Positions 56,361-64,000 of a stretch of DNA of 64,000 bases are shown here, piece by piece. Under the pieces are notes generated by a model that was not told the origin of the DNA, made no database searches, and saw only the letters and a program-made list of their open reading frames with translations. Position numbers and translations under genes: made by a program. Location of the stretch: contig NC_092803.1 in NCBI RefSeq assembly GCF_040954645.1, positions 81,320,263 to 81,384,262 on the forward strand, in the 5' to 3' direction. This stretch comes from Diabrotica undecimpunctata (taxonomy: Eukaryota; Arthropoda; Insecta; Coleoptera; Chrysomelidae). Each line of letters begins with the position of its first letter. The stretch's first letter is position 1.

Positions 56361-57625
56361 CAAGTTCTTCTTCTTGCTGAAACTGAATAAAAACATGACC
56401 TTCATCGTCTGAATCTTCACCTAAATCTTGCTCTGTTACTTCCGCTGGCATAAAATCTACGTCCGAAAAAATATTTTTATCTAGTGGTTAGATTCCAGTA
56501 GACCGAAAGCCCTCTCTTGCTATATCTACAGTAGCAGTTTTTGCAAATGCTGTGGAAAAGAGACCAGCTACATGGTAAATGGAGAGAACCTGTCCTGGAT
56601 GGGAACTGGTCCAGCTGTCAGCGACGCTCTCATAATAAGCTTTTAATGGTTTGAAAAATGCCCGATCGAGTGGCTGGGTCTTATGGCTGCTATGTGGTGG
56701 CAGACTTAATAAATGGATGAAACTGTCTTTTGCAAATGTTACTACTTGAAGACTTGTGTGCGATACATGATTATCTAGAATCAGGAGAACAGGGTTCTCC
56801 TCTGTTGGACTTGTATGTTTTTTAAAATGCTCCAGGTACTTGATAAACGTGGGACTGTTCATGTAACCACTATCAGTAACAGCCATGTCGCAGGCAGTGG
56901 GCCCGTCTTTGATTAGAAGAAAATTCATCCGTTTTCGAGCAAATAAGAAAAATGGAGGGACATGGTGACCAGTTGCACTCATACAACAAACAGCCGTAAT
57001 AGTTTGTCCTTGCTCGGCAGCTACAGCTTTTGCTACATCTCTCTTTCCAATTGGGGCAACATGTTTGGGTTGATGGTTTGGGACTGTCTGAATGCCCGTT
57101 TCATCGACGTTATATATACGGTTGGGAGGTAACTTATATTTTTTTATGGTGTTCTCCAAAATATTAAAATACAGAGCTAGTTGCACTCTATTGAAGCCCA
57201 TAGTTCTAGCAATACTGGTTTTTCGTGGAACACGTAAAGATAGTCGGTTCCTTTTCATGAACGATCTAGTGAAGTCCCGACCAGCCAACTGATTTACAGG
57301 TGAAAATGGATGCTCAATACGGTTTCTTACACAATAAGAGTAAATTAAAAAACGCAATGACTTCAGCGTCATTCCATAAACTCGTTTGTCGAGTTCTTTG
57401 CAATGCTGAACTATTTCGTTTTCTTGGATCTTGGTTAGAACTGCTTTAAATCTGCCTAAAGACTGGACACCATTTCCTTTTTTCAATCTTTGCCGTAGTA
57501 TCGCTTCATGAAATCCCACAGCTTTTGCTGCCTGACGTATAGAAACGCCATTATTAATAAGTTCACGAGCTTCACACAAAATAACTTCTGTCAAAGGCTT
57601 GCGCTCTGATTTTCTTTTGTAGGTT

Positions 57626-57962
57626 CTGAAAAAAAAAAGAAACCAAGATTTAGATGAATTGAATATTTAATTCCAAAATTAGTAGAAACAAAATTAATTT
57701 ACGATAACGGGGCAAAAATACGCATTCGAAGTTTTGCTCCATAACTCTCGCGTATTTTTGCCCCATTCTGCAACACTGTCAAAACCACCTGTTGAGATAT
57801 AAAAGACCTAACCTCAATCGAAAACTCTTAACATGATAACCTACAATCAAGCCAACAAAACACCCGAATAAACTAATTCAATGAAAAATGCCAATTTGAT
57901 TTTATCACAAATTAATTTTGTTATGCCAATATTACAGTGTAATAGTAAAAAATAATATTTAC
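57626..57962 (-). other. Intron of the pogo-like transposase
   Basis: 337 bp, starts GTAAATATT and ends in a T tract plus CAG on the minus strand. Splicing joins ATGAG to AACCTAC and opens the frame from a methionine. It also contains two of the GCGTATTTTTGCCCC-type words. Confidence 0.8.
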
Positions 57963-58124
57963 CTCATAATTTGTAAACAACGTCTTGAATCAGCTTTCAA
58001 CTTGGAACACACATATGGCACAATGTTGCCAAACGTTTGTAACTAAAATCGTTAGAAACTGGACATTAGCGGCAAATTTAAATGAGGTGCGTTCTTTTGC
58101 CCCGTGCGTGTTTGTACCCCCAAG

Positions 58125-58129
<5 letters not shown>

Positions 58130-58220
<91 letters not shown>
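58130..58220. repeat. (AT)n tract, right of the pogo-like element
   Basis: About 90 bp of TA repeat, the other half of the tract at 54801-54918. Confidence 0.95.
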
Positions 58221-58222
<2 letters not shown>

Positions 58223-58601
58223 TGTGTGTCAGCCAAATGGAATAAATTAGGTAATAAATAAATGAGGAAGTATTCGAAAAAACGGTCAAAAACGTCGATT
58301 AGTATTTATAGTTGCGCATTTTTTTCCATACAAACTTTTCATATGGGATGCATCAGAGATAACGGTGGCCAATACCAACTTGCTTATTTTAAATAGAATA
58401 CCCTGTATATTAATTAATTGTTAGATTCCTCAAATGATTTTAGACATTTTTTGAATACAATGTCCTATACCTATCTCTGACTGTTTCGGAAATATTAAGT
58501 AAAATGCAAAAATTCACATTTAGAAAAGAAAATTATCTATTTGTCGAAAGTCGCTACAACATATTTAAAACTTCTTAATAATACAAATCTAAACAATAAT
58601 A

Positions 58602-59228
58602 TCAATGTGGGAGCTGTTCAAAATGCTCCCCACGAACATCTTGGTAACACCCTAACCGTAAATAGAAATTTCTTCTAACGTTACTCAACATCTCAGATGT
58701 GATCAATCTAATCGCAAGCGTTATTCTTCTTCGTAAGTCAGCTAAGTCAGTGCGTTTAGTTTTGTATGCAATACTTTTCACATATCCCCATAAGAAAAAG
58801 TCTAATGGTGTCAAACCGGAGGATCGTGTTGGCCATTCCATCGATCCTTGTCTCCCTATCCACCGATTTGGAAATATTTGGTTTAGGTATTGCCGGACAT
58901 GGATTTGTGTGTAGTGGGGTGGTGCTCCATCTTGTTGAAACCATATCATATTCGCTGGAGCTTGTGGGTTTCCTGGATAACGATACAAGATGGCCAACGT
59001 TGGCACTACATTATTTTGGAGCAATGTTAAATAATTGTCGCCATTCAAACTGCCATCTATGAAAAAGGGACATATGATCTGATCTTTAATAATTCCTGCC
59101 CACACGTTAACCTTCTGAGGGTATTAAGTATTGCCTTCTCTCATCCATTGAGGATTTTTCCTGGAACAATAGCGGAAATCATGCCGATTAGCATGACCGT
59201 GAAGAGTAAAGGTGCACTCGCAGGTGCA
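58602..59228 (-). pseudogene. mariner/Tc-like transposase, C-terminal two thirds
   Basis: Minus strand: CTFTLHGHANRHDFRYCS, NPQWMRE, a stop at about 59127, then VNVWAGIIKDQIICPFF, MIWFQQDGAPPHYT (about 58910-58950, second aspartate), WIGRQGSMEWPTRSSGLTPL and DFFLWGYVKS (about 58790-58850, third aspartate), ending RGEHFEQLPH. The N-terminus and first aspartate are cut off at about 59228, exactly where plus-strand LINE sequence begins. ACTGTGTGTCAGCCAAATGG at 58221 may be its outer end. Confidence 0.88.
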
Positions 59229-60990
59229 GGTCGAAAACAAAACATGTTCTAATTGGATCACATTGTTGTCTAACATTGACAACGAAAATAACAAAGATAC
59301 AAGCAGACGTCATCGGGATCACAAAAAATATTAGAAGACAAAAATGGATAACGCAAAAGATCATGTAGCTCACAGAAGTAAGACACTTTAAATGTCCATA
59401 CAAAAGTAAAAGAAATGACAGGTAGACACAGAAAGAGACAAGAAACAATATTAAGAAATAATAACAACGAGATAATTATAGGTACAGAAGACAAAGTGTA
59501 GAGATGAAAAGAATAAATTCAGACACTTTTTGACGATGATGATAGACCTTGTTCTCCACCATCTACAGATATTTGAATAAATGAAAAAGGTCCAAAGTTA
59601 TCAAAAAAAAGAAGTTATTTATTCCGTAAAAGCTCAGAAGAACGGAAAAGCCACCGGTCCAGACAATATCAATATCGAAATACTTAAATTAATTGCAGAG
59701 AACGAAAGTTAAAGCCTCGACTTGATAACAGCTCTATTCAATAAGATATATGACACCGGTAAAATACCATCAGACTGGCTAAAATCAACATTCGTAATAT
59801 TACCAAAAAAATCCAATGCTTCACACTATGATGACTATCGAATATTAAGTATGATGTCTCATGTCCTTAAAACTTTTCTTAGAATCATTCATACACCAAT
59901 TTACAAAAAGTGTGAGTTTCAGATGAGTGACACTTAATTCGGATTTCGAAATGGATTGGCAACACAATAAATTCTTTTTGCCTTAAATGTGTTAATACAA
60001 CGATGCAAAGACATGAATGTAGATGGATATACATGTTTAATTGATTATTGAAAAGCATTTAACTGCGTTAACCATCAAAAGATGGTCTAAATTTTGAGAA
60101 CTAATTGAATTGACGAACAAGATTTGCGACTTATCTCAAAACTATATTGGCACTAAATGGCAACAATTGAAATAGAGCACACAACATCCGAAAATATACG
60201 AATCAAGGTTGTGTCTTACCACCGCTATTACTTAATCTGTATTCGGAATCAATATTTAGAAAAGCATGAGACGAGGTTTAAGATGGAATCAAGATTAAGG
60301 GAACCAGCATAGGCAACAGTAGGTACGCTGATGATACCGTCCTAATAGCAAACAACGCACAAGGACTACAAAATATAATAAATGCGGTAGTTCGTCATAG
60401 CAAAATGTTTGGTTGACATCTAAATGTTTCCAAAACTAAAATTCTAGTATTTTCAAAGATACTAACAAACGTACATTTGTATGCCAAGGGACAAATAATA
60501 GAACAGGTAATTTCCATAAAATATTTGGGAGCAAATATCAACAGCCAGTGTAATCAAAAAAAAAAACAATCCTATCACGAATCGAACAAGCGAGTGAAAA
60601 CCTTATGAACATGAAAACATCTTTTACAAGATCAAACCTTAGTCTAGAGCTTAGAATTCGAATGATCAGATGTTACGTTTTCTCTATTTTGCTGTATGGC
60701 TGTGAAAGTGGAACAATGGACTCTGAAACACAATAAAGAATAGATGCCTTTGAAATGTATATATACAGACGGATGCTGAGAATTCCATGGGTACAAGAAG
60801 TTACTAACGGTGAGGTACTTTGGCGCAGGTGTGACAAAAAGAATTACTCAGAATATTCAAAGAGAGTAAGATACAATAATTAGGTGTAATTAGAAATCTT
60901 TCGTGCAGCGGTTTGCAAAGCTACGCTTACCACTTGAATCGCCAATCTTCGAAGGGAGACGGGAGCAATAAAAAGAAAGGAAAGAAATTT
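59229..60990 (+). pseudogene. LINE reverse transcriptase, decayed
   Basis: Reads VKEMTGRHRKRQETILRNN and IIGTEDKV (59400-59500), AQKNGKATGPDNINIEILKL (59630-59690), DLITALFNKIYDTGKIPSDW, TFVILPKKSNASHYDDYRI, LKTFLRIIHT, FGFRNGLATQ, YTCLIDY-stop-KAFNCV (about 60030-60075), GTSIGNSRYADDTVLIANN (60300-60357, YADD box), LNVSKTKILVFSK, ISIKYLGANINSQCN, then a tail with YIYRRMLRIPW (about 60755-60790) and a short A-rich end. Many stops and frame changes. Tail wording shows kinship with the (GAA)n-tailed family. Confidence 0.9.
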
Positions 60991-61835
60991 AAATTCGTGG
61001 CATTTGACCTGAAACTTTTGAAAACGTGCTGTGTGGATTCAAGCAACGGTTTACTTATTACCAAGAAGTAAGGGTATTTCAATGTGAGCATTTTATTGAA
61101 ACTGTTTTTATTTAAATAACTAATATTATTGCCTCTGCTGTTAAAAATTAAACATAGTTTCTTGTAACTGTCCACCTAATATTTTAATTTAACCACCTTG
61201 TATATAAAAAACTACTACTAATAGTGATACATAAGGCCGTTTTTAGAATTTCAATGTCTATTTAATTTTGACTGAAAAAATATAGATTTACATTTAAAAA
61301 ACAAGTATATGACGTCATCGTGACGTTATCACAGTTGCGGCTAACCAAATTAAAAGCTAAACTAAATTTAAAAATTAACCTGTCTCAGCATTTTTTACTT
61401 AAATGGTACCCAATAGAGATATTTTAAAGTATCCAACCCAAACGTACAGACTATACATATATACATATTTTATACGTTATATCTTTTATTCCTTGTATTT
61501 ATACGAATTAAAGAAAAACGTGTAGGTAAAACGTATGTCGGGATAAAATTTAGAAAATGGTTAGTATCCTGGTGATTTTTTACAGTTCAAAAAAAATTTT
61601 TAAAGTAAAGTAATGTTACATTAAGTTATCAGAATTACAGGACTTAGTTTTACATAATTGATGAATATATTGGTGATTTATATTATAAACCAAAACCAAA
61701 TATCCATAGAATAAATAATTGTCGTTAGAATTTTCAATTTATTTCAACTCTTAATCAAGGATCTCTAATTTAAATTTTCTATTTTCTATTTTGTCAGTAA
61801 TAAATATCTTTTTCTTCCTCTTAATTTAGGACTAA
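60991..61835. other. AT-rich spacer, nothing recognised
   Basis: No supported feature. Confidence 0.5.
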
Positions 61836-61839
61836 GACC

Positions 61840-63430
61840 TGTTGTATCTTACAAATAATTCTTGGGACTCCGATGTCCAGCTCTCGTACTATCGTTTTGA
61901 AGATATTCCATGTGGTCTCGATGTATTGGCTTTTTCCACCTTGTAATCTTCGCCAACATTTTATTGTCTATTTTACTGATGTGGTTTCCACGCTCCGAAA
62001 CTCGGTCTAGCCGATTTTACCATATTCCTGACACCGCATTGTTTCGGTCCCTAAGATTGTAATCGTCAATGGATTTTAGAGTTCTAATTTCAATTTTGTT
62101 CTTATTAGTTTATTGATTGTAGCTATTTCCGCTCTGGTCTCAATCGCATAGCTTATTACTGATTTTATGTATGTCCTGCACATTCTCACTTTACTTAATA
62201 TACTTATGTGCTTGTTTCTCCAGATAATATCACGTACGTATCCAGATATCATTGCTACTCTGTTAGTATTTCTGCTTTTTATTTTTTCGTGTCTGTATAG
62301 TACTCGCTACAGGTTATCTTCATCCTCCAATATTAGTAAAAGTCACCAACACTTTATTAAAGATAATTTAAGTATTTTCTTCTTTAGTTGTTTTTCTGCT
62401 TTAACAAATATATTGGTGTTTATTTCTTTTATAATTGCTCGAATTTCGTAGTCTATATTTCTAGACTTAAATAGTTTAAGGACATCTGCAAGTCTTACTT
62501 CACGCCGAAATGCAGTTTTGTTGATTTCAATTAATTGACTTTTCCATTATCTGGCGAATAATGAATATCGCATCAACCATTGACCTATTTAATCAAAAAC
62601 CGTGTTGTTTTTACATAATTCCGGTTTTTTCTACTTCGAGCAATATAATTTTGGTCATCAGTTTTATAACAGCGCCTAAGATACTTATCCCGCGATAGTA
62701 TTGGGGATATTATTTTTCACCTTTTTTAAATATTTGGATGTTTGTACTTTTTCCACAGGGATTTGATATTTTTTACAGGGTGATTTATAAAATACGCAGT
62801 TACTCGGTAACTGTTCTTCACCGCATTTAAGCATTTCGCTTGTTATTCCGTCCAACCCCGGCGCTTTTCGGTTTTGTCATTTCGATTGATATTCACCACT
62901 CATTAGTAGTTGTATTTTCGGTATCCCCCAACTGGTATTCCTTTTGATTTATTGTTTAATTTTCAAACAGTTTTTTAAAATGTCTTTCCCATTCAGTTAT
63001 CTATATTTTGAACAACTGTATGTATTTATTGACTGGATTTTTTTTTATTTCTGAGCATATTTTATACTTTTTTCTGTCCTCATGAGAAATCGTGTTCTAT
63101 GTCTGCTGACAATCTTTCCCAGTAACTTTTTCTATAAATTGAATTTTTATATTGACTTAGTTTATTATTATCTTTTAGTCCTCGTATATTGTATTAGTGC
63201 ATCTGTAGTCCAGGTATGATTTTCTCTGCATTTCTGTCAAGGTTTTGACTACATACGTGAACTATGGTATATTATTTGGTTTTCTGGTATTGTTTATTTT
63301 ATTTTCCCGAGTTCTTCTTTAGCAGTTTTTATAATATTTGTTTGCAGTTTGTTCCGTGAGGTCTCTAAATCATCTTTAAGTAAAATTGGTCCTTCTTCTA
63401 TTTTATGTGATAGATTTTTAAGTGTGTGTT
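61840..63430 (-). pseudogene. LINE reverse transcriptase, decayed
   Basis: Minus strand from right to left: linker with NIIKTAKEELGKI (about 63300-63340), PGLDGITSEMLKCGEEQL (about 62810-62870), NIQIFKKGEK (about 62720-62745), YRGISILGAVIKLMTKIIL (about 62640-62700), KQHGF and SMVDAIFIIRQ, EINKTAFRREVRLADVLKLF (about 62465-62530), NTNRVAMISGYVRDIIWRNK (about 62210-62270), RMCRTYIKSVISYAIETRAE, and a tail SQYIETTWNIFKTIVRELDI (about 61860-61930). The YADD box lies in a damaged part. Many stops. Confidence 0.8.
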
Positions 63431-63509
63431 GGTAAAGGTATACGTTAAATATGAGTATTAGAATTTACGGCTTTATACTCTTGATTTTGAACGGAATATT
63501 TTCTAATGA

Positions 63510-63800
63510 TCTTAGACGACACTTGGTTCTTCTTCTCAAAGTTCCATCTTGTACCGAAGGTTGGATATCAACTTGGCAATTTTCGCTTTATTTACAATAG
63601 TTCTAAAAAGTTAGATAGAGCCAATGTTAAAACATTCTCTCAGATTTCGCAACCAAGAGGTTCTCCTTTTTTCTCGATCTCTTTCACCTTCAATTGATCC
63701 TCTCATGATAGGTATGTCGAAAATATTCAAGTTTTCGCAGTAAAATAGTTTGAACGACTTCCTAATTTTTGTTAACTCTGCGCAGGACTTCAATATTGGT
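63510..63800 (-). pseudogene. LINE C-terminal tail, (GAA)n-tailed family, third copy
   Basis: Minus strand: MRGSIEGERDREKRRTSWLR and NLRECFNIGSI, then a stop, FRTIVNKAKIAKLISNLR and a 3' end with GAGAAGAAGAACC (about 63522-63534). It matches the tails at 42.9 and 52.6 kb. Confidence 0.8.
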
Positions 63801-64000
63801 AACTCGGTCTATACACGATACACTTGGTAATCAAAAGAATATTAATATCAAAGAATCTTTGACTATAATATACTAAGAATGATTTACAAAAAAATAATTA
63901 AAAATGTGATGCTATGAAACTAAATTAAAAAACAATAATTTAAATGACAAAGAGGTTAAAATATAAGATTGGTGTTGATATAAATAATATAATTAGACAA
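63801..64000. other. AT-rich end of window
   Basis: Nothing recognised. Confidence 0.5.

Larger units (their letters stand above)
55261..57967 (-). pseudogene. pogo-like DDE transposase, one intron, two in-frame stops
   Basis: Exon 1 is ATGAG (57967-57963) followed by donor GTAAAT. The acceptor is a long T tract plus CAG (57628-57626), and exon 2 runs 57625-55261. The join gives MRTYKRKSERKPLTEV. About 789 codons in one frame. N-terminal helix-turn-helix IRQAAKAVGFHEAILRQRLK; CENP-B-type domain with FTRSFMKRNRLSLRVPRKTS; catalytic acids in IYNVDETGIQTV, LLILDNHVSH and KTQPLDRAFF. Then an acidic region, five 29-residue repeats, a basic coiled stretch (EEQEEKKEAEKEKERKAL) and a C-terminal domain with VVKVFGKKSYRLFVAKV. 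Stops: TAA at 56488-56490 (family has W in GIWP) and TAA at 56191-56193 (GAA in the other repeats). Otherwise intact. Confidence 0.93.

Noticed and set aside
55916..56380. 154-codon plus-strand frame with five repeats, and the 106-codon minus-strand frame overlapping it
   Set aside because: Both are other-frame readings of the in-frame 87-bp repeats of the minus-strand transposase.

Overview
The window looks like a piece of a large, AT-rich insect genome. A beetle is my best guess, from the mix and style of the transposons; that is inference. There are long (AT)n tracts, long AT-rich spacers and a dense layer of decayed transposable elements. I recognise no intact host gene. Nearly every recognisable coding stretch belongs to a mobile element, and nearly all are broken by stops, frameshifts or truncation.

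Layout. 0-4 kb: 3' part of an RTE-like LINE, a possible MADF-like exon, and a Penelope-like remnant. 5.0-7.3 kb: a piggyBac element with both ends and TTAA sites. 7.9-8.9 kb: a Crypton-type tyrosine recombinase pseudogene. 10.4-12.6 kb: a LINE. 13.6-14.2 kb: a hammerhead ribozyme beside a 167-bp-arm foldback, then a minus-strand LINE to 15.3 kb. 16.3-19.9 kb: a DNA transposon with 36-bp terminal inverted repeats and an intron-containing gene with a SDSCPGQN motif, carrying a tRNA-derived SINE and a GC-rich 698-bp insertion. 21-31 kb: LINE pieces, a dispersed repeat, a pogo-like fragment, a second Penelope remnant. 31.0-31.5 kb: a 524-bp foldback insertion with a second hammerhead ribozyme, inside a LINE. 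34-35 kb: a likely LTR and primer-binding site. 36.4-37.7 kb: a mariner with both ends. 39-40.3 kb: a near-complete IS630/Tc1-type transposase. 41-48 kb: mariner, LINE, MITE and Tc1 fragments. 48.8-54.2 kb: three LINEs nested in one another, each junction marked by a target-site duplication. 54.9-58.1 kb: a 3.2-kb pogo-like transposon inserted in an (AT)n tract, with one intron and only two in-frame stops. 58.6-63.8 kb: a mariner-like piece and LINEs on both strands.

The most notable signals are two type I hammerhead ribozymes with tiny palindromic stem III, both pointing outward from foldback repeats, and the SDSCPGQN transposon, which I cannot place in a named superfamily. The target-site duplications give a relative order of insertions in several places. 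Family names rest on motif recognition by eye; clade-level calls for the LINEs are tentative.
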